Positions 1 through 6,324 of a stretch of 10,783 nt of DNA are shown here, one piece after another; position 1 is the stretch's first letter; every line of letters begins with the position of its first letter. Where the stretch lies: the NCBI GenBank assembly GCA_030425715.1, contig JAUIAA010000047.1, positions 1 to 10,783 on the forward strand. The letters are read 5' to 3'. The notes below the pieces were generated by a model. It did not search any database. It was given only the letters and a program-made list of their open reading frames with translations, and was not told where the DNA came from. The translations under genes and the position numbers were made by a program. Source of the stretch: Bacteroidia bacterium. GTDB lineage: Bacteria > Bacteroidota > Bacteroidia > Flavobacteriales > Flavobacteriaceae.

Positions 1-197
1 AAAAAACGAATAATATCTTTTGGTGTTTGTCTTCCACAACCTTCTGCTATATTAGAAGGGACAGAAACTGAACTTCTTCTAATTTGATTTGTCATTCCGT
101 ATATTTCTTCTTTTGGGAACTCATTAGTTAATACATAAACTTTATTAGCCAGTTTTCTAGCTTCTATCCAAACATCGAGTTCTGAATATGATTTCAT
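1..197 (-). CDS. Four-helix bundle protein, 23S rRNA-IVP (S23) family, 3' end cut by window edge
   Basis: The first 65 residues are visible from the ATG at 197-195. The start reads MKSYSELDVWIEARKLANKV and is followed by FPKEEIYGMTNQIRR at about 28-41 and VPSNIAEGCGR at about 46-56. These are hallmark segments of the small four-helix-bundle family (about 115-125 aa) first known from intervening sequences in 23S rRNA genes and now found scattered through Bacteroidota genomes. The cellular function is unknown; related proteins (Avd) act as accessory proteins in diversity-generating retroelements, but nothing here indicates such a system. The gene lies 89 bp downstream of the ABM monooxygenase gene and is separated from it by a heptamer repeat array, so it may be an independently acquired unit. 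The remaining part (roughly half) is outside the window. The family call is strong; its role is open. Confidence 0.9.
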   Translation of the reverse strand, partial: MKSYSELDVWIEARKLANKVYVLTNEFPKEEIYGMTNQIRRSSVSVPSNIAEGCGRQTPKDIIRF

Positions 198-214
198 CTT
201 TCGCTATTTACAAA

Positions 215-256
215 CAGTTAATAACCAGCAACTAACAACCAGTAACCAGTAACTAA
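215..256 (-). repeat. Six-unit 7-bp imperfect tandem repeat upstream of the four-helix-bundle gene
   Basis: On the plus strand the stretch splits exactly into six heptamers: cagttaa, taaccag, caactaa, caaccag, taaccag, taactaa. The pattern is roughly (t/c)AAC(c/t)A(g/a). It ends 17 bp before the ATG of the four-helix-bundle gene. The 7-bp period is not a multiple of three and no coding frame uses it. Such short-unit arrays arise by slippage; unit number could vary between strains and might influence expression of the gene behind it, which is inference. Confidence 0.8.
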
Positions 257-286
257 TCTCGATTTGTTTTTTTTCTGTCTTACCCA

Positions 287-568
287 TTAAACATAATGTT
301 CAACTGTTGGAAAAGGTTGGTAAAAATGATGTAACAATGCTTTCCAATTTTGATATTCTTTTGATTTTCTAAATCCTACTTCATGATCTTCTATCGTCTC
401 CCAATGCACCAATAAAAGATACTTGTCTTCCTTTTCTACACATTTTTTTAGCTCATGTGAAACAAATCCTTTTTGCGATGCTATAATTCCTTTTGCTTTT
501 TCAAAGTTTTTCTCAAAGGCAACAGATTGTCCTTTTTTAATATCTAATATTGCTACTTCTAAAACCAC
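287..568 (-). CDS. Antibiotic biosynthesis monooxygenase (ABM) domain protein, 93 aa, GTG start
   Basis: The product is a small single-domain alpha/beta protein of the ABM / dimeric ferredoxin-like barrel fold. Visible features are the first strand VLEVAILDIKKG at 2-13, a helix with FEKNFEKAKGIIASQKGF, the strand-rich middle DKYLLLVHWETIEDH at about 48-62, and the ending HHFYQPFPTVEHYV. The family includes quinol or small-aromatic oxygenases and uncharacterised housekeeping proteins; no substrate can be inferred. The frame is open further upstream to an ATG at 658, but those 30 residues run inside metH and have no family character. The GTG at 568-566 gives the normal family length (about 93-100 aa), and its G is also the last base of the metH TAG stop (TAGTG). 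This implies translational coupling to metH and shared control by the SAM riboswitch. The family is well supported; the start is good but not proven. Confidence 0.8.
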   Translation of the reverse strand: MVLEVAILDIKKGQSVAFEKNFEKAKGIIASQKGFVSHELKKCVEKEDKYLLLVHWETIEDHEVGFRKSKEYQNWKALLHHFYQPFPTVEHYV

Positions 569-1572
569 TATTCTGCTGGTATTAATCTTTTTCTCGGTTT
601 GTATTTTTTTGCTAACTCCGCTATTGCGGAAATATGTTCTGGAGTGGTACCACAACAACCACCAATTATATTAATTAAATTTCTTTTTAAATATTCTTCA
701 ATCTGTGCTGCCATCTGTTCTGGGGTTTCGTCATACTCTCCAAAAGCATTTGGCAATCCTGCATTTGGATGTGCAGAAATAGCAAAATCTGTTTTTCCAG
801 CAATTGCCTCTAAATGTGGTTGCAACAAATTAGCTCCTAAGGCACAATTAAAACCGATGGTTAGCAGTGGAATATGAGAAACCGAAATTAAAAATGCTTC
901 TGCGGTTTGCCCTGAAAGTGTTCTCCCACTAGCATCGGTAATGGTACCACTTAGCATAATAGGTATGTCTATATTTCGCTCTTCTTTTACTTCTTCAATA
1001 GCAAATAAAGCCGCTTTGGCGTTTAAAGTATCAAATACCGTTTCTACCAATAATAAATCTACACCTCCATCTACCAATGCTTGCACTTGTTGTTTGTACA
1101 CTTTACGTAAATCATTAAAATTTACTTCGCGATATCCTGGATCGTTTACATTTGGCGACATACTTGCCGTTTTATTTGTAGGGCCAATAGATCCTGCAAC
1201 AAACCTTGGTATTTCTGGTTCATTCGCTGTAAATTCATTGGCTACTTCTTTGGCAATTTTAGCAGATTGGTAGTTTAGTTCATACACATAATCTTCTAAA
1301 TTATAATCGGCCATACCAATGGTTGTACTAGAAAAAGTATTGGTTTCTACAATATCGGCTCCTGCTTCGAAATATTTTTTATGAATTTCTTTGATAGCCC
1401 ATGGTTGGGTAATGGATAACAAATCGTTATTACCCTTTAAAGGCATATCAAAATCTTTAAACTTTTCACCTCTAAAATCTTCTTCGCTAAAATTGTATTG
1501 TTGTAGCATGGTTCCCATGGCGCCATCTAAAACCAATATTCTTTTTTCTAATTCTTCTTCTATTCTACTCAT
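568..1572 (-). CDS. metH: Homocysteine S-methyltransferase module of split cobalamin-dependent methionine synthase (MetH N-terminal part)
   Basis: This 334-aa protein matches the homocysteine-binding (S-methyltransferase) domain that forms the N-terminus of full-length MetH. It has the opening LDGAMGTMLQQ at 15-25, the ETNTFSST segment at 76-83, and three zinc ligands: Cys243 in GFNCALGA and Cys306/Cys307 in GGCCGTTPEH. The domain binds homocysteine through zinc thiolate chemistry and receives a methyl group from methylcobalamin. Full MetH (about 1,200 aa) also carries folate-, cobalamin- and SAM-binding activation domains; none follow here. Bacteroidota commonly split the enzyme into this module and a separate protein, and the partner gene is not in this window. 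The ATG at 1572 has AGGAG about 13 nt upstream. The gene lies behind a SAM-I riboswitch, so expression should fall when SAM is plentiful. A stand-alone methyltransferase using another donor is a less likely alternative. Confidence 0.93.
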   Translation of the reverse strand: MSRIEEELEKRILVLDGAMGTMLQQYNFSEEDFRGEKFKDFDMPLKGNNDLLSITQPWAIKEIHKKYFEAGADIVETNTFSSTTIGMADYNLEDYVYELNYQSAKIAKEVANEFTANEPEIPRFVAGSIGPTNKTASMSPNVNDPGYREVNFNDLRKVYKQQVQALVDGGVDLLLVETVFDTLNAKAALFAIEEVKEERNIDIPIMLSGTITDASGRTLSGQTAEAFLISVSHIPLLTIGFNCALGANLLQPHLEAIAGKTDFAISAHPNAGLPNAFGEYDETPEQMAAQIEEYLKRNLINIIGGCCGTTPEHISAIAELAKKYKPRKRLIPAE

Positions 1573-1608
1573 TTCAAATTATTTACTCCTGTTCTAAAAT
1601 TTCGAGTA

Positions 1609-1691
1609 TTTGCATTAGGGATTGTTGCGATATCCTTTTTTGTAAAAAAGATTTAGCAAAAAAGCCCGACCGCTTTGCGGTAATGCCCAAA
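1609..1691 (-). other. Compact multi-stem structured element in the metH leader (possible terminator / interspersed repeat)
   Basis: Read on the minus strand, the 83 nt fold into nested stems. The outer stem is TTTG-gg-GCATTA with TAATGCAAA. Inside it, ACCGC-AAA-GCGGT forms a GC-rich hairpin (1669-1681) followed by CGGGC and a run of six T. GGG..TTTTGC can pair with GCAAcAA.CCC, and ATCTTTTTT pairs with AAAAAAGGAT as the apical hairpin. The short hairpin plus T-run could act as the intrinsic terminator of the SAM riboswitch. From memory, elements of the form GGGC(a/g)TTACC...GGTCGGGCTTT...CAATCCCTAA(t/c)GC recur in flavobacterial intergenic regions, so this may be one copy of a dispersed family. 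I cannot name it with certainty. The folding is seen by eye only. Confidence 0.6.
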
Positions 1692-1739
1692 TAAGTATAT
1701 CAATAAAGTATAAGCAATTGAATTCTGTAAAGAATCTTG

Positions 1740-1847
1740 GTTATCTATCCGTGATTTGTAGTAAAATCAAAGGTAGAATGTAGCACCTACTTGTAAAAGG
1801 GTTGCCAAGGCTTCAACGGTTCTAATCCCTCAGCCTTTCTTGATAAC
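1740..1847 (-). promoter_or_regulatory. SAM-I (S-box) riboswitch aptamer
   Basis: The minus strand carries the S-box landmarks in order. P1 5' strand is GTTATC (1847-1842), followed by AAGAAAGGCTGAGGGA with the kink-turn side. Then come CGTTGAAGCCTTGGCAACC, AGTAGGTGCTACATTCTACC, and the closing GATAAC (1745-1740), which pairs with the start. Length is about 108 nt, normal for the class. P2 is formed by AAGGC with GCCTT. The class binds S-adenosylmethionine and switches methionine and SAM genes off when SAM is high. It sits 167 nt before the metH-module ATG, which fits its target. A short hairpin (ATTCT-TTAC-AGAAT) directly follows P1, and the GC-rich hairpin with a T-run lies 48 nt further on; either could belong to the expression platform. 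Whether control is by termination or at translation is not decided. Confidence 0.93.
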
Positions 1848-1876
1848 TATGTTTAGGAAATTAATGAACGATGCTG

Positions 1877-1908
1877 CAAAGAAACGCAATTAATTGGCAA
1901 ATACCCAA
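1877..1908 (-). promoter_or_regulatory. Possible promoter for the SAM riboswitch-metH transcript
   Basis: The minus strand shows TTTCTTTG at 1884-1877, one mismatch from the Bacteroidota -7 box TAnnTTTG. A TTG lies 21 nt upstream (1908-1906) as a possible -33 element. This would start the RNA around 1870, about 20 nt before the aptamer, which is the right place. The two boxes are degenerate, so this is tentative. Just upstream are inverted arms CGCAAT/ATTGCG (1885-1890 and 1933-1938) and a 7-bp direct repeat TTGGCAA (1894-1900 and 1923-1929) of unknown meaning. The rest of 1573-1962 holds only the riboswitch and the structured element; I see no small gene there. Confidence 0.35.
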
Positions 1909-1962
1909 TTTTTAAATAGATTTTGGCAATCCATTGCGCTTTTTAACACCTATTATTACTTG

Positions 1963-2280
1963 CTATTCTGGTGCCAATTCCAGTTTTAATCCGTCCATTT
2001 CTGGATGTATATGTAATTGGCAACCTAAACGGCTATTCTCTTCTACATGAAAAGCCTGATCTAACATATCTTCTTCGTCATCACTTTTTTCAGGTAACTC
2101 ATGATCAGATTGCACGTAGCATTGACAGGAGGCGCACATTGCCATTCCTCCACAGGTTCCTTCTACTGGTAATTCATACGATTTACACAGCTCCATTACA
2201 TTCATATTCATATCTGTAGGTGCTAACAATTCGTGGTCAACCCCTTCTCTATCTTTTATGTAAATGGTAATATCAGACAT
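1963..2280 (-). CDS. Adrenodoxin-type [2Fe-2S] ferredoxin
   Basis: This is an acidic 105-aa soluble electron carrier. The cluster ligands are Cys43, Cys49, Cys52 and Cys87, spaced C-X5-C-X2-C ... C within GTCGGMAMCASC and RLGCQLHI. This is the vertebrate-adrenodoxin / bacterial Isc-ferredoxin pattern rather than the plant C-X4-C-X2-C type. The acidic stretch around 59-81 (SDDEEDMLDQ region) is the usual partner-docking helix. Its ATG shares the A of the reductase stop (TAATG), so it is translationally coupled to the ferredoxin-NADP reductase. In this cluster it most likely carries electrons from that reductase to the ferredoxin-dependent sulfite reductase; a role in Fe-S assembly is an alternative. 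It is the last gene before the SAM riboswitch region. Confidence 0.92.
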   Translation of the reverse strand: MSDITIYIKDREGVDHELLAPTDMNMNVMELCKSYELPVEGTCGGMAMCASCQCYVQSDHELPEKSDDEEDMLDQAFHVEENSRLGCQLHIHPEMDGLKLELAPE

Positions 2281-3335
2281 TAAGCTAAACTTTTTACTAC
2301 TGCTTTTTTGGCTTCTTTTTTGGTTCCATCAAAACCTTCTACACCACCAACAGTTGTGTATTTCATTACAAATTTCTTATCTGGATTGATTCTTTGGTAA
2401 GCATATTGAATGGCGATAGTAGCTTCGTGAAAACCGCAAAGAATCAATTTTAATTTACCTGGATAGGTATTCACATCACCCACCGCAAAAATACCTGGTA
2501 TATTGGTTTGGTAATCTAATGCATTGTTTACTTTGATAGCATTTTTCTCAATTTCAAGCCCCCAATTCCCGATTGGACCAAGTTTTGGTGCTAAACCAAA
2601 TAATGGGATAAAATGATCGGTTTCTAACAGTAAGTCACCTTCGGTTTTATGCTTAATCGTTAGACTTTCAACTTTATCTTGACCATGAATTTCTTTTACT
2701 TCGGCTTCGGTAATCAAATTAATTTTACCCAATTTTGCCAATTCTGCCACTTTTTCTACAGAATCTAAAGCACCTCTAAATTCATTTCTACGGTGTACCA
2801 ACGAAACTTCGCTTGCAACATCGGCTAAAAAAATAGACCAGTCTAAAGCGGAATCTCCACCACCTGAAATTACCACACGTTTGTCGCGATACAATTCAGG
2901 GTCTTTGATGATATATTCTACTCCATTATCTTCAAAATTAGCAATATTCGTAATTGGTGGTTTTCTTGGTTCGAAAGAACCTAACCCACCAGCAATAATA
3001 ATTGCTTTTGCTAAATGTGCAGTACCTTTATTGGTAGTTACGATAAACGAACCATCTTCTAGTTTTTCAATATTTTCTGCTCTTTCTCCTAAGGTATAAC
3101 CTGGTTGAAATGGCTTTATTTGCTCGGCAAGATTATCAATCAAATCGCCTGCCAATACTTCTGGAAAAGCAGGAATATCGTAAATTGGTTTCTTTGGATA
3201 AATCTCGGCACATTGCCCACCTGGTTGTGGTAAAGCATCAATTAAGTGACATTTTAATTTTAAAAGTCCCGCTTCAAAAACAGTAAACATTCCTACTGGT
3301 CCCGCTCCTATGATAAGTATATCTGTTTTAATCAT
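2280..3335 (-). CDS. Thioredoxin reductase-like ferredoxin-NADP(+) reductase
   Basis: This 351-aa flavoprotein has the FAD-binding GAGPVG at 10-15, the second Rossmann motif SGGGDSALDW at 157-166, HRRNEFR at 181-187 (basic residues suit the NADPH phosphate), and the FAD-closing GIFAVGDVNTYPGK at about 281-294. There is no CxxC redox pair, which separates it from true thioredoxin reductase and places it with the YumC-like type 2 ferredoxin-NADP reductases (usual length 330-350). It transfers electrons from NADPH to ferredoxin. The next gene encodes that ferredoxin with a 1-nt overlap, and the sulfite reductase lies two genes upstream, so a dedicated electron supply for sulfite reduction is likely. 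It is cytoplasmic, with no signal peptide. Confidence 0.93.
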   Translation of the reverse strand: MIKTDILIIGAGPVGMFTVFEAGLLKLKCHLIDALPQPGGQCAEIYPKKPIYDIPAFPEVLAGDLIDNLAEQIKPFQPGYTLGERAENIEKLEDGSFIVTTNKGTAHLAKAIIIAGGLGSFEPRKPPITNIANFEDNGVEYIIKDPELYRDKRVVISGGGDSALDWSIFLADVASEVSLVHRRNEFRGALDSVEKVAELAKLGKINLITEAEVKEIHGQDKVESLTIKHKTEGDLLLETDHFIPLFGLAPKLGPIGNWGLEIEKNAIKVNNALDYQTNIPGIFAVGDVNTYPGKLKLILCGFHEATIAIQYAYQRINPDKKFVMKYTTVGGVEGFDGTKKEAKKAVVKSLA

Positions 3336-3355
3336 TTTTCTATTTTTTCAGTTTG

Positions 3356-3381
3356 CAAATTTCGTAATTTATTTAGTACAA
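3356..3381 (-). promoter_or_regulatory. Weak candidate promoter before the ferredoxin reductase gene
   Basis: The 90-bp gap between cobA and the reductase holds GAAATTTG (3363-3356), one mismatch from TAnnTTTG, with a TTG 15 nt upstream (3381-3379). The spacing is shorter than usual. A start near 3349 would leave a leader of about 14 nt. It could allow the reductase-ferredoxin pair to be expressed apart from cysH-sir-cobA; it may equally be chance in AT-rich DNA. Confidence 0.25.
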
Positions 3382-3425
3382 CCCCTTACAGAATCGTTTA
3401 TATTTTTTATAAAATCTTGTTAATT

Positions 3426-4220
3426 TTAATGCATCATGGAAGACTCCTTTTGCATATTGGTTTGTTTCTTTATTTCGCAATAAAAAGAACGAAGTTTATG
3501 GCTCTCTCTCACTACTTCTCCTATAACAATAATTGCTGGTGAACTTAATTTTTTAGATTTTACCTCTTCGCTGATAGAATTAATCGTGCCTATACCAATA
3601 TGCTCATTTAAAGTAGTTCCGTTTTGGATGATTGCAACAGGAGTTTCGCCTTTATTTTCGTTTTGAAAAACGGAAACAATTTCGTTCAATTTTTTCATTC
3701 CCATCAAAATCACTACGGTTGCTGTTGATTTTGCTGCCAAATGTGCATCTTTACTCAATTTATTTTTTGAAGTAGTACCAGTTACTACCCAAAAACTTTC
3801 GGATATACCTCTTTTGGTCAAAGCAATTCCTAGATTGGAAGGTACCGCTATGGCGGAAGTAATTCCTGCAATATTTTCAGTTTCTAGTCCAAAACTTTCG
3901 GCATATTCTATTTCTTCTGTTCCTCTTCCAAAAATAAAAGGGTCTCCACCTTTTAATCGAACTACATGACCATATTGAAATGCATTTTGTACAATCTTTT
4001 CATTAATTTCGTCCTGAGTAAAGGTATGCAACCCTACTCTTTTTCCTACAAAAACTTTTTTCGCATTTGGAGCGTACTCTAATAACTCTCTATTGATTAG
4101 GGCATCGTATAAAACCACATCAGCACTGGCCAAAGCTTTTACTCCTTTTACTGAAATCAAATCTGGATCTCCTGGCCCGGCACCTACTAAGGTTAATTTT
4201 GGTGTTTTTTTATTTCTCAT
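3426..4220 (-). CDS. cobA: Uroporphyrinogen-III C-methyltransferase (SUMT), siroheme branch
   Basis: This 264-aa SAM-dependent enzyme methylates uroporphyrinogen III at C2 and C7 to give precorrin-2. Family signatures are the N-terminal SAM loop VGAGPGDPDL at 12-21, RLKGGDPFIFGRG at 88-100 and GITSAIAVPSNLGIALTKRG at 119-138. It is the stand-alone CobA form: the CysG dehydrogenase/ferrochelatase domain is absent, so a Met8/SirC-like protein must be encoded elsewhere. A basic, low-complexity tail of about 25 residues after the conserved core ends in methionines and histidine, and has no recognised role. The start ATG lies inside the sulfite reductase end (11-nt overlap), which implies coupled translation. 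The context says its product becomes siroheme for the adjacent sulfite reductase and probably for NirB as well. Confidence 0.94.
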   Translation of the reverse strand: MRNKKTPKLTLVGAGPGDPDLISVKGVKALASADVVLYDALINRELLEYAPNAKKVFVGKRVGLHTFTQDEINEKIVQNAFQYGHVVRLKGGDPFIFGRGTEEIEYAESFGLETENIAGITSAIAVPSNLGIALTKRGISESFWVVTGTTSKNKLSKDAHLAAKSTATVVILMGMKKLNEIVSVFQNENKGETPVAIIQNGTTLNEHIGIGTINSISEEVKSKKLSSPAIIVIGEVVRESHKLRSFYCEIKKQTNMQKESSMMH

Positions 4221-6318
4221 TTTCTAAAGCTTTAGCCCTTAGGGCATCTATAATATGGTAAAATTGTTTCGCATCTTCCAAATAATTTTGCGCAAATAAT
4301 TTTGTTGGCTCATTTTTATTTAGTTGGTAAACCAAATCGGAAAAAGAGGTATTCAATTCAATTATTCCACTTTCTACAAATGTTTTGTCAAAATCGCTAA
4401 TAATACCTTTTTGTGTATTGGTTTTGATTTCGGAATCAATAAGCACCGCTTTTGCAGTATTGATCATAGAGGTATAGGCATGATAAATACTATCCGCATA
4501 CTTATTTTGTGATAAGGCATTTTTAGCATTTTCAATTTTCTCCTCACTTTCAAATAACAGAGTACTTACCAAATCTATTACTACTCCTGCACATTCTCCT
4601 ACTCCTATGGCTTTTATATAAGCTTCTTTATGCCCCCAATCCACAAAATCGCTTTGGGTTAAATTGGTCGTATCTGCCAAAGGTTTTAATAAATTGTAAA
4701 AATACTTTTCGCCTTGTGCATCATAATAATGCAAAAAAGACTCATATCCTTCTTTGTTTTGGTCATAATCATTCAATAAAAACCTTAAAGCTTGATCTCC
4801 TCTTTTACTTGGTATTTTAATTACTTTATCAGCAAATCTACCTTCTCCATTTCCCAAAATACCTCCACCTAATAAAATTTGTAAGGCAGGAGCGGTGAAT
4901 TTACCTGATTTAATAGACATTCCTTGAAATCCGATATGCGCCATATTATGCTGTCCGCAGGCATTCATACAACCACTAATTTTTATGGCAATTTCTTTAT
5001 TGTGGATATAATGTGGGTATTCTTCTTTCAACACTTTTTCCAATCGATCTGCAATACCTGTACTACTTGCAATGCCTAAATTACAGGTATCGGTACCAGG
5101 GCAAGCAGTTATATCTTGCGTACTAGCATAACCCAATTCTGCAAAGCCTAACTTTTTTAATTCTGCATAGAAAAAAGGTAACAATTCTTCTCGTACATGA
5201 CGTACTAAAATATCTTGACGCAAAGTAAAACGTAATTCATTTCCAGCATAATCACGAATTAAATCTGCCAACAAACGAGCCTCTTTGGTGTAAAAATCGC
5301 CTAAGGGAACTTTGATACCTACGGCATATAAACCTTCTTGTTTTTGTTGGATTACATTTAATTTTTTCCAATCTGCAAATCTAGCTTGATCAGTAATTAC
5401 CACTTCTGGGATTTCTACTTCAGGCAAAACAATTGGTTGATCAAAAGCAGTAGTATCAATGGGTACAGATTTTTCTGGAACCGCAATTTCTTCTTGCTTG
5501 GCTAAGTCTAATAAACCTTGAATACCAAATTCCTTTAACAAAAATTTCATTCTTGCTTTGGCTCTTTTATTGCGCTCGCCATGACGATCAAACACTCTTA
5601 CAATAGAGTTGATAAAAGGCAATAATTTATCGGTTTCTAAAAATTCAAAAGCAACCTCTGCTTCTTTTGGTTGTGAACCTAAACCACCACCAACTAAAAC
5701 TTTAAAGCCACGAACTTGTTTGCCGTTGATCTCTTTCACTTTTGCAATTACACCAATATCATGAATATAGCTAATGGCCAAATCTTCATCAGTATTTGAA
5801 AAAGAAATTTTAAATTTTCTTCCCATTTCTTGACTGATAGGGTTTCTTAAAAAATATTGAAAAGTGGCGTGCGCATAAGGCGAAACATCAAAAGGTTCGT
5901 TAATATCAATCCCTGCTGTTTCAGAAGCTGTTACGTTTCTTACCGTATTTCCACAAGCTTCTCGAATGGTAATATCGTCTTTTTCTAGTTCCGACCACAA
6001 CTCTGGTGTTCTATCAATACTTACATAGTGAATTTGTATATCTTGACGTGTAGTGATGTGTAATCTCCCTCTTGAATATTCATCTGATACATCTGCAATT
6101 CGATGCAACTGCTCCGAAGTAACTTTACCAAAAGGCAATTTAATTCGAATCATTTGCACTCCAGGTTGACGCTGTCCGTAAATACCTCTTGCCAAACGCA
6201 AACTACGAAATCCGTCTTCGTCAATTTTACCATCTTGAAACAAACGGATTTTACGTTCTAAATCTATGATATCTTTTTCTACAACTGGATTTTCAATTTC
6301 TGTTCTAAAACTCTGCAT
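4210..6318 (-). CDS. Siroheme [4Fe-4S] sulfite reductase with C-terminal HEPN-like domain
   Basis: This 702-aa protein has the two-repeat nitrite/sulfite reductase architecture. It has a ferredoxin-like half domain (about 40-105, with TTRQDIQIHY), a first reductase domain (about 115-270, with NTVRNVTAS and GRKFKIS supplying Arg127, Lys168 and Lys170 of the anion site), a second ferredoxin-like half (about 320-385), and the cluster-bearing domain. Cluster and siroheme ligands are Cys406, Cys412, Cys450 and Cys454 (C-X5-C ... GC-X3-C). Usual hemoproteins end near residue 560. Here about 140 extra residues form a helical region containing KYADSIYHAYTSMINTAKAV (607-626), which resembles HEPN domains. 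No R-X4-6-H RNase motif is seen. The reaction is SO3(2-) + 6e -> sulfide using ferredoxin. Sulfite rather than nitrite is favoured by cysH 6 nt upstream and by the separate NirBD system; nitrite reductase activity remains possible. Confidence 0.9.
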   Translation of the reverse strand: MQSFRTEIENPVVEKDIIDLERKIRLFQDGKIDEDGFRSLRLARGIYGQRQPGVQMIRIKLPFGKVTSEQLHRIADVSDEYSRGRLHITTRQDIQIHYVSIDRTPELWSELEKDDITIREACGNTVRNVTASETAGIDINEPFDVSPYAHATFQYFLRNPISQEMGRKFKISFSNTDEDLAISYIHDIGVIAKVKEINGKQVRGFKVLVGGGLGSQPKEAEVAFEFLETDKLLPFINSIVRVFDRHGERNKRAKARMKFLLKEFGIQGLLDLAKQEEIAVPEKSVPIDTTAFDQPIVLPEVEIPEVVITDQARFADWKKLNVIQQKQEGLYAVGIKVPLGDFYTKEARLLADLIRDYAGNELRFTLRQDILVRHVREELLPFFYAELKKLGFAELGYASTQDITACPGTDTCNLGIASSTGIADRLEKVLKEEYPHYIHNKEIAIKISGCMNACGQHNMAHIGFQGMSIKSGKFTAPALQILLGGGILGNGEGRFADKVIKIPSKRGDQALRFLLNDYDQNKEGYESFLHYYDAQGEKYFYNLLKPLADTTNLTQSDFVDWGHKEAYIKAIGVGECAGVVIDLVSTLLFESEEKIENAKNALSQNKYADSIYHAYTSMINTAKAVLIDSEIKTNTQKGIISDFDKTFVESGIIELNTSFSDLVYQLNKNEPTKLFAQNYLEDAKQFYHIIDALRAKALENEK

Positions 6319-6324
6319 AATTTT

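Noticed and set aside
215..256. Heptamer array as a CRISPR array
   Set aside because: Units are 7 bp with no spacers and no cas genes nearby.
569..658. Upstream extension of the ABM protein to an ATG at 658 (123 aa)
   Set aside because: The extra 30 residues are read inside the conserved metH 3' end, have no family character, and the GTG at 568 gives the normal length.
1885..1938. CGCAAT/ATTGCG inverted arms as a terminator of the ferredoxin gene
   Set aside because: The arms are only 6 bp, 42 bp apart, and have no following T-run on the transcribed strand.
3364..3382. Third copy of the 17-bp operator before the ferredoxin reductase gene
   Set aside because: Only about 10 of 17 bases match, mostly the run ATTTAGTA, which is expected by chance in AT-rich DNA.
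4210..4560. Sulfite reductase tail as an active HEPN ribonuclease or toxin
   Set aside because: No R-X4-6-H motif is visible, and the domain is fused to a metabolic enzyme with no antitoxin partner nearby.
4210..6318. The 702-aa reductase as the main nitrite reductase
   Set aside because: cysH lies directly upstream, and a complete NirD plus NirB end is encoded separately; nitrite cannot be fully excluded as a side substrate.
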